From Gigaspora rosea (lineage: Eukaryota; Glomeromycota; Glomeromycetes; Diversisporales; Gigasporaceae): a stretch of DNA of 64,000 nt. Where the stretch lies: assembly GCA_003550325.1 (NCBI GenBank), contig QKWP01001962.1, positions 1-64,000 on the forward strand, given 5' to 3'. The translations under genes and the position numbers were made by a program. Under the pieces are notes generated by a model that made no database searches, had not been told where the DNA came from, and worked only from the letters and a program-made list of their open reading frames with translations. Shown piece after piece: positions 34,515-46,929 of the stretch. Numbering within the stretch: position 1 is the first letter of the stretch; each line of letters begins with the position of its first letter.

Positions 34515-34935
34515 ACTTATCAGCCAGGAACTTGTTATTGTATATGCTAGAAATCATTTTACTAGATGTTTATAAATTAGATCTAAAAATCTAATACTGC
34601 ATTAGAAGTAGCAACTTTTTTTTTAAAATATTTACAATTTTTGGGCCACTAACAATTTTATATAGTAACAATAGAGCACAATTTATTATAGATCTAATTA
34701 GTAATTTATACAATTTATAAATATTAATAAAAATTAAAATAATTTATAGTCAAGCTTACTATTCTCAAAGCCAAAGTTCTGTTAAACAAGAAAATAGAAT
34801 TTTAAAAAATAAATTAAGTTACTAGTTAGATAAAACTAAAAAACAACTAGCTATTAGGTTTAAATATGTTATTTTTGCTATAAATAATTCTTATAGTTAT
34901 AATATAAAGCTGTTTTTGGTTTTTAATATTGATTA
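34515..34935 (+). pseudogene. Decayed retroviral-type integrase core (rve) fragment
   Basis: A plus-strand frame with several stops still shows an integrase core order. First comes ARNHFTRCL. FLGPLTILYSNNRAQF follows in the place of the second-aspartate motif (usually SDNGxxF), then KIIYSQAYYSQSQSSVKQEN in the place of the HPQSQGSVERxN block with the glutamate. The end is KYVIFAINNSYSYN, typical of the helix after it. The second Asp reads Asn and the glutamate position reads Lys/Gln. The QSQGSVE-type wording fits integrases of the KRBA2/SCAND3-like (Ginger or gypsy-derived) group, stated from memory. Base composition has drifted to the surrounding extreme AT. It cannot be active. Confidence 0.55.
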
Positions 34936-35342
34936 TTAAATTTAATAAATAATTTGGATAATAATTATTTAAATAAAGAAGTAATTGAAAATAGCTATAA
35001 ATTACCTAAATATATAGATAATTTAGATAATTTAAATTTTAATAGTAAATATAATAATTATAATACTATAAATTTATTTATTTTTTATAAAATAAATTTA
35101 ATTAAAATTTAAATTTTAGTATAAACTAATTTTGGTATAAGCTACTACAACAAATATTTGAATTTTATAAAATTAAATTGTTAATAAAATTAAATTTATA
35201 GATCAACTTTTATTAGATAATATTTCAGGTATTAAAATATATTTATAATAAAAATATAGTTATTGTATTTAAAAGTAGAGTATACAAATTTCTAAATTCA
35301 TATTAAATAAATTGTAGATCAATTTTGTATAACAATAATTAC

Positions 35343-35703
35343 TATAGGTGTCCAAAAAATAAGCTACTACTAAAAATAAGCTATTCTCTGATTTTTTTAA
35401 AAATTCTTAAAAAATTTGTTAGCAGTTACTATATATAAAATTTTTTTTACTAAGTAAACTTTAAAAAGTCAAAGAAATTTTTCTTAAAAATTTTTATAGT
35501 ATTGCCAAGTCAATTATATAAAGTTGTTCAGGATATCAAAATACACTTACAGTAAATATTTTATATTATTTGAACAACTTTTTATTAGTAAGATTTTCAA
35601 TTTTTCAAAAAAATCAAATATTTGAAAATAAGCTACTTTTATGTTTTTTTGTATAACTTTTTGGCCAAAAAGGATAGCTTATTTTTGAATATATACAGTA
35701 TAT
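35343..35703. mobile_element. Possible AT-rich MITE
   Basis: AAAAAATAAGCTA near the left and TAGCTTATTTTTGA near the right form imperfect inverted ends of a segment of about 360 bp. Similar ATAAGCTACTA motifs occur inside the 37.7-kb MITE. The boundaries are weak. Confidence 0.35.
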
Positions 35704-36002
35704 GTTTACATATAAATATTATATGATTTGACCAATCAAAATTAGAAATTCTTTGTATAAATCCAAAAAAATATATAGCTTCTTTAGCAAACTTTGATTA
35801 TAAGTAAAGTTAATTTTTTTTAAAGCAATAGAAATTATACAACTTTACTATTATAAATAATCTATCATAATCTATATATTATATAATTTTGAAACAAATT
35901 AATTAAGATATTAAAAAGTTTTATTAGAAGCATATTTTTATTACTATATAAAAATCTAATGTACAATATAGATCATATGAAAAATGATCTATGTACATGT
36001 TG

Positions 36003-36145
36003 TGTCTAAAGTTGACACCTGCCTGAAGTTGCAACTTTAGGTACCTGAAATTAGATCATCTCATATGTGTTAGCTAGGCAATTTTAGTCAAGTATAACTC
36101 CAAGCACCTGAGATTACAGCTTTAGACAAGTGCTAACTTCAGGCA
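36003..36145. mobile_element. Short relative of the TGCCTGAAG element (MITE)
   Basis: 143 bp. The left end TGTCTAAAGTTGACACCTG and the complement of the right end, TGCCTGAAGTTAGCACTTG, match at 14 of 19 positions. Internal sequences GCCTGAAGTTGCAACTTTAGG and GTTAGCTAGGCAATTTTAG-CAAGTATA also occur at 12,660 and 13,506. It links the satellite seed to a dispersed element. Confidence 0.65.
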
Positions 36146-36219
36146 TGACATAATAAATTAAACAATTTTAATGAAAATAATAAATCAAATAACTCTAATA
36201 AAAATAATTAATTAACTCA

Positions 36220-36292
36220 TAAATTGATAGTATAGTAGTTAGCACTCCCAGATTACTATCATAAGGTTATGGGTTTGAATCCAACTAGAGAA
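36220..36292 (+). ncRNA. tRNA-like pol III promoter module (SINE head or tRNA pseudogene)
   Basis: TAGTATAGTAG (36,228-36,238) is a perfect fit to the A box TRGYNNARNNG. GGTTTGAATCC (36,272-36,282) fits the B box GGTTCGANNCC with one change. Their spacing of about 34 bp and the GTTAGCACT arm are tRNA-like. The acceptor and T stems do not pair well, so a functional tRNA is unlikely. A tRNA-derived SINE head or tRNA pseudogene is preferred. Confidence 0.5.
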
Positions 36293-36339
36293 CAAGACTT
36301 GGCTAAAAGCACAATTGAATAATCTATAAGGATTTGGTT

Positions 36340-36985
36340 AGAACAAAAAAGAGCAAGATCCAAACAAATACAGTTTGCTAGTATAACTACAAAGTTAAAA
36401 ATAACCAAAAAAATGTAATCTATTAACAAAAAAAATTAAAATTGATAAACCAGCTTAAAAAAAAGATTCTGCTAGTGGATTATATAAAGTTAAAGAACTA
36501 CAGACCAAAAAGAATAGTAGGTTCTATACTATAAAAACAGGAACACAGAATCATAAAGATGAATTTAATAGAACACAAGTTTTTTTACCAGTATGGTGAT
36601 ATATAGGACCAATGGTTACCATTAATTTTTGCAAAAAAATAATACTATTCTAAAAATGTAAATTCTAAGGTATCTAAGAACCTTTGGATACAGAGAGAAA
36701 AAAAGAAAAAAAGTAATAAATCAAATAATTCTAATGAAAGTAAAGAATCAAATAATTCTGATAAAGATAAACAATCAAATAGTTTGATTCTAACAAAAAG
36801 TAATAATTAAATAATTTTAATAATGATAAATAATCTAGAAAAAGTAAAAAATAATTAATTTTAATAAGAATAAAGAATCAAATAATCCTAATAAAAGTAA
36901 AAAATAATTTTTAAAAATAAAGAATTAAATAATTTTAATAAAAATAAAAGTTCAAATAATTCTAATAATTCTAATAAAATAGACT
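36340..36985 (+). pseudogene. Degenerate open stretch followed by Ser/Asn/Lys-rich repeats
   Basis: A plus-strand frame includes SGLYKVKELQTKKNSRFYTI and NHKDEFNRTQVFLPVW (36,468-36,598). Downstream come repeats coding SNNSNESKESNNSDKDK (36,715-36,780), which decay into AATAATTCTAATAAAAGTAAA-type tandem units to 36,985. Stops interrupt it. It may be a dead transposon-encoded gene with a low-complexity linker. No family is recognised. Confidence 0.25.
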
Positions 36986-37678
36986 ATTTGGATCAAGATA
37001 ATATTAAAATATTTAATTTTATATTATAAAAATTTTATTAAATATTTTGCAAATAATATAAGAGCCCACTTTTATTATCAAATATTTAGAGGAAAGGAAT
37101 CAAGAGCACTATAAGTTATTATATATTTTTTGAATTTTGATTGGTTAAATAAGAAAAAGAAGATATGGTCTCTTAAAAAGTTAAAATTAGCTAATAAAAA
37201 TAGAAATCCTATTTATTAAATTTTAATAATTTAATAACTATTTTATATAAATATAAAAGTGCTTGATTTTTTAGTATATCTGTATCACAGTGCACTTCTT
37301 ATTATGTAATAAGTTTGCACAATATAATAAATATATAATTCAACTATAATCCAATATTAAAATTTATTAAAGTTTATATATAATTAATTTTTTTAATAAC
37401 TTAATTTATTTAAGACTTTACAAACATTGCTAACAAAACATTATTGAGTAAAAAACAATTGTGAAAAACATATATAAAAAAACTCATAACAATATAAAAA
37501 AATAACAATGATAGTTGTTTAGATACTTGCTTATGCTTGTATCTAAACAGAGTAACTGCAGTGCTTTTACTAATAATATCCCAACAATCTGTAATCTTTG
37601 TGCAACAAAACTTTGATTATATATAGTAAAATTACCAATAATAATGCCTAAAAAATGACAAAAAAAAAGAGCAATGTA

Positions 37679-38088
37679 TAGTGCAGGACACCTAAAGGCT
37701 TCCTGAATTTTAAAAGCTTATAATTTTTAATATAAAAATAATATCACAAAAAATAAGCTACTATTTTGTAGTTTAGCTAATTTACTACAACTTAGTAGCT
37801 TTATTTTTTAAAAAATTATTGTATTTTTTTTAATTAATAAGTTTAAAGATATAGTATTTTTATATGATACATGAATATTTAACCAAAAATGGGACAAGTC
37901 ACATGATCTTGACATGCTGCTATTGGTCAATTTTAAATTTATTTTTAAAATTAATTTTAAAATATTTTTTAATAATTAATTTTTAGCCAATCAAAATAAA
38001 GAATTCAAAAAGACATCAAATTTTTTAATATAAAATTTTCAAAAATAGGACAAGTCATATGATTTCTGCCTTTAGGTGTCCTGCACTG
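37679..38088. mobile_element. Tc1/mariner-type MITE
   Basis: 410 bp between TA dinucleotides (37,677-37,678 and 38,089-38,090). The ends are TAGTGCAGGACACCTAAAGG and the complement of CCTTTAGGTGTCCTGCACTG, identical except for the outermost base. Inside are a TAAGCTACTA/TAGTAGCTTA foldback and two GGGACAAGTCACATGAT-like direct repeats. It is non-coding. Confidence 0.85.
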
Positions 38089-38089
38089 T

Positions 38090-39620
38090 AGCAAAAAAAA
38101 TTACTACCAACAATAAGCAAAACTTCACAATGATAAAATCCCTTACTAGTAGTAGTAACAAAAAATAACTATGCAAAAAATACCAAATACAATGAAACTA
38201 CTGTGAAAACTATTAAATATGACAAAACAAAATAAATTGACCACCAATAACAATTCTAAAAGCAACAAAGAAATTAATATCAGCAATAACAATATAAAAA
38301 AAAACTACTAAGAAAAAGAAATAGTGCCAAAAAATAATAATATAAAAAACACTAAATACAATACAAATAAAAAATTTACTACTAACACTGTTGTCTAAAA
38401 AATAACAAAAGAAATTGCAATAGCAACTAAAAAAAACCACCAACAAGTATAAAATCTTTTAACAACAAGAACCTTTACTACTATTCTAGGAATAAATAAT
38501 AATGTAAAAATACCAAATATGATATGAAATAGCAAAACGAAGAAACCTACTACCAACAATGATATCTAAAAAATAACAAGCAATGGCAATACAAAAAAAA
38601 CTACCAATAGCAAAAATGAAATATACCAATAACAAAAGCCTTAATAATACCAAATTAGCAACAAAAATAACTATGTGACAATATCAACAAAGTGATGATA
38701 TTAACAAAAAGACAAAACCAAAATTCAATAACACCAAAATGTGATGTAAACCTGAATAACTTGTTAGTAACTAATAAAAAAAAGTATTAAACATATACAA
38801 AAAAAAATTGTAAAGTTAATAATCATTATGGATTATTAACTGTTTATATTTCTATGATCAGGAGTGCACTACAGTACAGGGTGCAATAATTTAATAATTT
38901 TAATATAAAATTATAAATATAATATCTTTATATTAATATTAAAGAGAATTATATTCATAACACTATATTATATACACACTTATTTCAAAAATCACAAATA
39001 TCTCAAAATTTTACTAGAGTAATATCTGTTGTATTACTAACAAAAAATGCTTCTCTTGAAATTTTACTATAATATTAAAACTTTAATTCTAATTCTAACT
39101 CTATTCTTATTCTAATTTAGTTTATATAGTAGAGTGTTGTACATAACACAGTATTATAAATATAATATTTTTATATTAATATTAAATTTAAATTTATAAT
39201 TTTATTTAAATAAATTTTAATAGAAATAATTATATTAAAACAAACAAAAAAATTGCAAGTAATTAATTAAATAATATTAAAATTAGTAATTATTTATTTT
39301 TTAATATATTAATTTATTTTAAATTAAATATTTAATATTTATAAGTTTAAAAAACAAAATTAATAATATCAAATAAAAATAATATAACTAGTAAAAATAT
39401 TGATTTTTTTAAAAAAATATTCAAATTAAAACTTAATTAAAATAAATATATAAACCAAAATTTAAATCTAATTAAAAAAAATATAGTTATTATCCAAAAA
39501 ATAAATTTGGAAATTAGAATAAAAAATTATTATTTTGGTATCAAAATATTGATTCAAAATTTGTAAGTTAATTTAAATAAATATAATAATAATTAATTAA
39601 ATACTAAAAATATTATTAAT
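38090..39620. other. AT-rich block with AACAAT-rich low complexity
   Basis: No gene. 38,100-38,720 is A/C-rich on the plus strand (AACAATAACAAAAA-type). Its minus-strand open frame (38,213-38,446) translates to a Phe-rich run typical of low complexity. Confidence 0.5.
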
Positions 39621-39623
39621 TGT

Positions 39624-39904
39624 TGGGGATTATATTGAAAACTAGATCATGGTGAATATATTACAAGACTTATATAAAAAGCATTAAATTTAAAACTATA
39701 CCTTCTTTTTTTAACCCAAATAGGGACCCTGATCTTAACTCTAAAAAAAATTTATTTATATACATTATGAAATTAGATCCAATTTTTAAAAAACTTTCTT
39801 AATCATCATATAAAACTTATTATAATTCAGAGCTAGCTGGTCCAAAAATTTTTTATAATTCTGGTCAAATTTTTACTATAATATGATTTTTACAATAATT
39901 ATCT
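39624..39904. mobile_element. MITE family A, copy 2
   Basis: Same landmark order as 23,147-23,420: GATCATGGTGAATATAT, TATGAAATTAGATCCAA, TATAATTCAGAGCTAGCTGG, TTTTTTATAATTCTGGTC. The ends are more degraded. Confidence 0.7.
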
Positions 39905-40567
39905 ACATTAATTATTAATATTAATTTAATTTAACTATATATAACTAAAGATAAAAAATCAAGTAAACAAAATATTATTAATAGTAAAAATAGCAATAAG
40001 AATAATAGTAAAAATAGCAATAATAACAATATTAATAATAATATTAATAACAAAAGCAGTAATAATACAAATAACAATAGTTGTAGCTATAATAATAATG
40101 ATAATAATAGCAATAGCAATACTGATAACAATTGTAATAAAAGTAATATTAAAATTAATAATAATAAGAGTATATTTATATATTGCATATATACTATTTC
40201 ACACCTGCTACAAATCACAAAATTTAGGTATAACTTAAAATAAAAACAACTGTTTCTGTTATTAGTTAGGGTTAGAATATGATAAAACTAATACATGGAC
40301 AAAAGAAGAGTTTTATAGTATAATATTGCAAGAAATTTTTTTTGTTAAAACATGTAGAATAGTTTCATATACAAAATTTTGAGTTGCAAGTGATTTTTGA
40401 CAAATGAACATTTGTTTTAAATTTTTCTAATCATGCTATATTATACTTGATCTTGAAATTTAATTAGTTGATCATATAAAAAGTGACAAATTGGTGATAG
40501 TACAAAGTGTGCTGGATAAATGTACTCTAATTATAATATTTTTAATTATAATAATACTAATAATTAT

Positions 40568-40838
40568 TGTTGCAGATCATAGTGAAAAGCAGATCATGTG
40601 ATTATATCACATGACTTATATAAAAAGTATTAAATTTAAAAACTATACCCGCTTTTTCTAACCCTAACAGGGACTCTGACCCTAATCCTAAAAAAAAATT
40701 TGTCTATATATATTATGAAATTAGGCCCAATTTTTAAAAAACTCCTTTAATCTTCATATAAAGTCAATCATAATTCAGGCCAACTGGCCCAGAAATTTTT
40801 TATAATTCTGGCCAGAATTTCACCATAATCCACCACAA
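40568..40838. mobile_element. MITE family A, copy 3
   Basis: Contains CAGATCATGTGATTATAT, TATGAAATTAGGCCCAA, AATTCAGGCCAACTGGCCC and TATAATTCTGGCCAG. Internally it is the least degraded copy, but its terminal repeats are altered. Confidence 0.7.
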
Positions 40839-40859
40839 TTATTATAATATTTTTAACAA

Positions 40860-41290
40860 AAAATTGAAATAATTTTTGAAAAAAATAAATTAGTATTTAC
40901 TAAAATAAAATTTAGAAATTGAATCAAGCTTTAAAGATAAATCAATTTCTACAAATGCTAGCAAATTTACAATTTTTCAAGAAAGTAGACAAAAAAAATT
41001 AAGTGAAACAAAACAATTTAGTAATAATTATAAAAAATTATTACAAAATAAAATGCTAAAAAAATTAATAAGTCTAAAACAAATTATAAATTTGAACAAA
41101 TTTACTAAACTTAAAATACAAAAAATTGATAAATTATTAATAGTTTCATCAAAATTTATTTTTGTTAAAATTTTAAAAATTAAAAATAATAAATTGTATA
41201 AAATTGGCTATTTATTAGGTATTTTAAAAAAGAGTATATTTATTCACTATACTCCGCAGTATCAATATTCATTGCTCTTTATATAATTGA
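40860..41290 (+). pseudogene. Possible integrase C-terminal remnant
   Basis: A long plus-strand frame (about 40,905-41,286, one TAA and one TGA near the start) is Lys/Ile/Asn-rich. It ends with KIQKIDKLLIVSS, KILKIKNNKLYKIGYLLGIL. This order could match the small beta-barrel C-terminal domain of integrases like that at 34,515 (IPRIDR...RLP...Y+IG...GIL). The match is weak, and extreme AT bias alone could produce such a frame. Confidence 0.25.
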
Positions 41291-41819
41291 CCAATAAAAT
41301 TTTAAGATTAGATATAATGTTACATGATTAATTAATTAAAAAAATATTTGTTTTGTCAAAAGTTATCTATAATACAAAATTGAGCATATAAAACCACTTT
41401 GGGTTCTAAAAAAATAAAATTTCTTGCAAAATTTTACTATAAAAACCTTTTTTTGCTTGTACACTAACTTTACTTCTATCCTAACTCTAGCTAATAAAAA
41501 AAATTTAACTATTTAAATTATTTTGATTTAATATCAAACCTGATTTTATAATCTGCAATAGGCAGTAATAGTAAATAATCTGAAATGATCCAAATGACTC
41601 AAATAACAAATAACTAGTCATTAGGTTATTTCAAAAGTGAAATGGTCTATAGAGTTATTTGAATTTGATTGATAGAAATAATAATTAACTACAATTTGAT
41701 TATATTCAAATAATTTGGAATATTATAATAAAAATAGCTATATAAAAAAAACCTGGGTTTATTATATTCTACTAATTTGAAATTTGCAATAGATCAGATA
41801 TAGTATAGAACTTGAAATT

Positions 41820-42025
41820 AAGTTAACTCAAGTATTTCAAATCAGAATTTTGTAACTCAAATTTTAACTCAAATTAATTTGAATCAAAGTATTAACTTGA
41901 ATTAATTTGAATCAAAAACTAACTCAAATAACTTGAATCAATATATTAACTTGAGTTAACTTGAATTAGCTTGAATTAAAATATTAATATTAATTTGAGC
42001 TAAATTTGAGTTATTATTTTAATTC
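41820..42025. repeat. Palindromic minisatellite AACTCAAATTAATTTGAATC
   Basis: Eight or so degenerate units of AACTCAAATTAATTTGAATC and AACTTGAGTTAACTTGAATT type, mostly self-complementary. No gene. Confidence 0.65.
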
Positions 42026-44922
42026 AAATATTTGATATTAATTTTTTTTTAATATAATGTCTCAGAATACAGTTGGTGTGCAATGCATTTAATTATTTTA
42101 ATTTATTTTTATATGATTTAATTTTTAAATTACTTTTAATATTATATAAAATGAATCTTGCTAATAAATTTATTAAATATATAAAAACTAGTAATTTAGT
42201 CTATATAAAAATTGTTTTTGAATTACTTAACTTTTATAATATAATTATCAGAATAAAAAATTGGCTTATCAAAAATAAATTAGTTAACTAAAAGTTCTTT
42301 TTGATCTATTATAATATAGCTGTTACATGAATATTAATTATTTTAATTTATATTAATTTATTTGTTTAATATTAATTAATCAAAATATTTAAATTACTTT
42401 TTAATCCATTTTTCAAATTCATTATTATTTTTTTTACTCCAATTTCATATCTATAATAAAATAATAATTTTTCAAATTTTTATTAAATTACCTGCTTTAG
42501 CAGACTTCAAATAATATGTAAACACTTTATACTTGTTGATTTTATTAATAACAATAACCAACTTGATATATTCCATTAGAATTATTCATGTTTGCCAATT
42601 TTTGATAATATGTAAATACTTTGTTTTTATTATTTTTATTCCTATTCCATATTTATAACAATTACCAAGCCAATTAATTCTTTTAGTATGCCCTATATTA
42701 GCAAATTTTTTGAATGTTTTATATTTATACTTTTTATCATTAATTTTGTGAAGATAAAAAATATCCTAATTTATATGTTTTATCAATACAAGGGCTTTGT
42801 AGTTATAAACTATATAGTAATTTAATGGTTGTAGCTGATTAGAAAATTGCTTAAATTAAAGGCATATTTAATAATATATACAATAAAATTTATACTTATA
42901 ATCTAGTTATTTAACAGCTAGATAGTTGATTAGAGTTAGTTTGACAAAAATATTAATTTTAATAAATTTTAAATAAATATAGAAATTTAATTAAATAAAA
43001 TCTATTTATTTAGTCTATATCACATAAATATTATTAAAAAAATAAATATTATCTTTACTGCTCTTTATAGTTATCAATAAATAATCATTCTAAAAACTTT
43101 TTATAGTTATATTAAATAATTATTCTAATAGCTTTTTATTGTTGTATTATAAAAACATTCTAACAAGCTCTTTAGAATAAGCATTAGTATTTGAATTAGG
43201 ATTGTTAAATATAGCTCATGATTCATGAGATATTTGATCACATATTAGAGACTTTTATTAATAAAGAGTAAGTTTGGTTAATAGACATTATTATAATAAG
43301 CTTTTAATATATATTTTCAAAATTTTCATATTAGTATAACAGAGAACTGCATATACTTAGGCAAGATAAATAGAATCAACTTAGGAGCACAAATTTATAT
43401 ACTGAAATTTTTATAAAGTAACTGGTATAGCATATAAAACAACCAAGTATATAATGTAAAAAAGTAAATTGCAGCTCTAGAACATGTTCTGATATAGAAA
43501 ATCAATATAAATTCTATATGTACAATAATCTAATGATCTAAATAACTCAAATAACCCAGGTTATTTGTAAATACCAGGATCATTTTGTTCTGAATCATTT
43601 GCAAATAATCCAAATCTTAATAACTCATAATGACCAGATCATTTTAAAGTTATTTGAGATTATTAAAAAACTTTCAAATAATTAGATCATTTACTATTAC
43701 TAGTAGTAAATGTGACAACAGTGCACATATAGTATATAAATATACTTTTTAAAAAATTATTATAAGGCTAATAATTTAGAAAAAGTAATTAAAAATAATT
43801 TTTCTAAATTAGAAGATATTTAAACAACTAAACTATTATTAAAAACAGCAGCAAAACAATTAGATACAAAATTTAAAAATCTAAAAAAAAAAAACAAATT
43901 GTATTTACAAAGCTCTGTATACTAATAATAGATAATATAAAAAACAAAATTTATTTTGTGTTTTAAAATATTATCAAAGAATAGTTTGTAAAAATAATTA
44001 GCAAATGTTTATAAATTTTTATTTTAACTATATAAAAAATATACTTAAATATTTTTTATATACTATATATAGTTTAGGCAATATAAAAAAAATTTCTTAG
44101 TTTTCATATTCTGGCAAGTCAAAAAAGTCAAGACCTTAAATTTTTTTTTTTAAGATACAAAAAATAGATAACCAATAAGTATATGCTATTATAAATTAGC
44201 TATATTGCTATAATTCTAATACTAGATTCTATATCTAGTTTTAGATTTTTACTAAGTCTTCAATTTTAAAGTGCAGTAGAAACTATGTACTTTATCCTAT
44301 AATTAGTTAGGGGAGTAACAAAAATCAGGTGATTTTTTAGGGGGGGAGGGGGGTAAAAAAAGTTAAAATTATATATAAGAACCTGACTATTTATATATTA
44401 AGGAAGAGGGAAGGGGGGTAGGCCTCTGATAAAAAATAATCAGGTGATTAATGACACTGCCCTTATAGTATAATAGTTTCTATAGTATAATTAATTGATA
44501 TGCATATATAATCAGACTTTAGAGATACTATAAAAATTATTATAGCTTTTATCATAACTAATTATAGCATAAGTCATAACAGTTTTTACTGCAATATTGT
44601 TGAATATATCTATAATCAAACTATTTGGTTTGTATTAAGCTGATTGGTGAACCAGATTAGTAATATAAAATTACTATAACTTTTATAAATTTTGGTAAAT
44701 TAGTTTTATATAATTTATGATATACAGTTATAAAATTAAAATTTTTGGTAATTAAGAAATACAATTTAGATTATAATATAATAATACTAGCCTAATTTTA
44801 TAAAGTTAATATGTTTTATGTATAGTAAAATTGTACTATATATAAATAAAAATTAATACTCTAATTTGAATTAAAAATCTTAAATCTGATCAAAAATGCT
44901 AAATTGTAGTTTATTAATCTAC
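42026..44922. other. AT-rich block with two G-tracts
   Basis: No gene. 43,517-43,695 and 41,573-41,700 share AATGATCTAAATAACTCAAATAAC-like inverted motifs (possible MITE ends). Runs of G at 44,341-44,353 and 44,402-44,420 stand out in AT-rich DNA and lie between two AATCAGGTGATT motifs (44,325 and 44,435). Confidence 0.5.
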
Positions 44923-46012
44923 TGTTACAAGCGACTATTGCCTTCAATATAGTACTTGCAACACAGCACACGGCGACAGGAATCTTATAAGGGTCAGAGG
45001 AGATATGAAGCGGTATGTAAGTGGAATATTACTTCACTAAGGTAGTTCAATATATATATTTATTGATTTACAGCGAGTATTTATTGGACAAAGATATATT
45101 TTATTTATTTAACAATTTTATTCAAGAGATATAAGTATTCTGAGATATTGAGAAGAAAAGGGGAATCTGAGTCTAGTGTGTAGAAGGGAAAAAGCTAGAG
45201 TTTATATATCTTTTTACACTAATAGTAGAAGCAGTTAATGGTAGTGGTAATGGTAATGGTAGTGGCAGCGGTAGTAGAGGACCCCGAACAATATATATAG
45301 AGGTTACATTGAAATTTTGGCTAAAAAGGTTACTTTTTTACAAAAATGTTACATTTGAAAAGTGGATATTGGTCAAAAGGTTACATTTAAAAGTGGATAA
45401 AAGCTTTTAATGTTATATTATTAAAAGTGGATAAAATTAATAAGTTTTAAATAGGTTGTATTTAAAATTTGGATAAAGAAAAAATTTTTTAAAAAAACCT
45501 TTTTTTGAAAAAAATTTTTTTTTAAGAAAAATTTTTTTTTTAAGAAATGAAAAATTTTTTTTTAAGAAAAATTTTTTTTTGGAAAAACTTTTTTTTTGAG
45601 ATAAATTTTTTTTTGAGAAAAATTTTTTTTTGAGAAAAATTTTTTTTTGAGAACTTTTTTTTTGAGAAAAATTTTTTTTAAGAAAAATTTTTTTTTAAGA
45701 AAAATTTTTTAAAAAAAAGTATTGTTATATTTAATATTTGGTTAAAATTTATTAAATATTAAAACTTATATATAAAATATGGTTAATTAGCTCTAATAAA
45801 AAGTGGATAAAAATTTTAAAAAGTTTATATTAAAGCTAATGTAACCTCTATATGTATTGTTCGGGGTCCTGGTAGTGGTAGTGGTAGTGGTACTCATGCT
45901 TCTAACCATATTAATAATAATACTAATAACGATAATAAAATAATAATAACATATACAATAATAATAATATAAAACTGATAGTAATCTAATAACTAAAATC
46001 CATTCTATAACA
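44923..46012 (-). repeat. 3' LTR (contains a nested MITE)
   Basis: On the plus strand it runs TGTTACAAGC...ATTCTATAACA. It is 1,090 bp, about 497 bp without the MITE at 45,278-45,870. Compared with the other LTR, all ten differences in the first 120 bp are transitions (for example GCGAC to GCAAT). It contains GGTAGTGGTAAT trinucleotide-like repeats. Confidence 0.9.
45278..45870. mobile_element. MITE with AGGACCCCGAACAAT ends, nested in the LTR
   Basis: 593 bp, absent from the partner LTR at the matching place. The terminal repeats AGGACCCCGAACAATA...TATTGTTCGGGGTCCT are perfect for 16 bases and continue as TATAGAGGTTACATT. The interior holds AAAAGTGGATAAAA repeats and GAAAAATTTTTTTT runs. 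It is younger than the retrotransposon. Confidence 0.9.
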
Positions 46013-46028
46013 TTTCTGTCCCCTTTAA
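46013..46028 (-). other. Polypurine tract
   Basis: On the minus strand AAAGGGGACAGAAA lies directly before the 3' LTR start TGTTATAG. This is the expected primer site for second-strand synthesis. Confidence 0.75.
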
Positions 46029-46330
46029 GAATGAGTACTGCAAATTTTAACTTTATCTAAGAGGCTAGAAAAATCTTTCTTACTAAGTTTATCCAAGCCA
46101 GTATATGTAATAGTAGTAGTAGTATAAAGACAGAACATTCCACAAATTTAGAGAATTTGATAAATTCGATAAGCACATTTCCATATCCTCCAAGCTCGTC
46201 TAGATCTGAGTCAGTTTCTTAAAACTTCTTTTATTCTTTGTCGTTCCTTCTTTGTTTTGGTATCTATCTTTAACTGTTCAAGGTAGTAACAGGCTTCTAA
46301 AATTCTGATTTGAGTTTCTCGTCATTTTTC

Positions 46331-46760
46331 TCAGCTTTGTATTTCAAATCTAGTAAGTAATTCTTGAAATTTTTCTGAATTTGTAGTTCTAGTTAATGGA
46401 CTTCTTCTAATATCTGTCTGTTCCTGTATTTCTGTTAGGTCAGTAACCATTTCATCAATAAGATCCACATAGTGTGAGTTTACCAGTTCAGGAAAAGTCA
46501 CTTCTTTTTCATTGCCAATATTTAATTCATCTATGTCTTGGTCTATTTCTTGTTCAATAGAGTTATCCTGGTTCGGTATTTCGTTTTCATGAGAGATTTG
46601 TAAAGAGATTAAGATATCTACTCTATTAGTTACTATGACTTGATTCACTGTAATAGCAAGACTGTTTCGATCTGATAAGGGGTCTTGGTTCCAAATTTTT
46701 ACTAATTCGGTAAGATAATTAATGTCTGGGGTTGGAGGGCAGATGTTTCCATTTTGAATT
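46331..46760 (-). pseudogene. Acidic C-terminal tail of pol, unrecognised
   Basis: The frame starts upstream at about 46,750 (ICPPTPDINYLTEL) and runs to a stop at 46,331. It is strongly acidic (SIEQEIDQDIDELNIGNEKE) and ends EKFQELLTRFEIQS. The apparent Met at 46,648 is GTG, so the real protein is longer and probably continues from the integrase across broken sequence. It could be a pol tail or a separate third frame. No similarity is recognised. Confidence 0.4.
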
Positions 46761-46929
46761 TTAAAGTTTGTCTCTGTGGCTAAAAATTATTTTTGGGAAT
46801 TTCTAAATTTTGGGCGGAAAAAAAAAAGGAATTAAATAAAAAAAATTTGTTGTACAGGCTAAATTAAGGGGTAGGGTTGTGTTTCTGGTTTGTTTAAAGA
46901 ATTTTCTCTGAAATCTTAAATAATTATTA

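Noticed and set aside
36220..36292. Functional tRNA gene
   Set aside because: Boxes are present, but the acceptor and T stems do not pair and no sound anticodon arm can be drawn.
42073..42291. Ile/Leu/Asn/Lys-rich 72-codon frame, with similar ones at 57,103-57,303 and 24,223-24,438
   Set aside because: Composition is what extreme AT sequence gives by chance. No motif or splice context.
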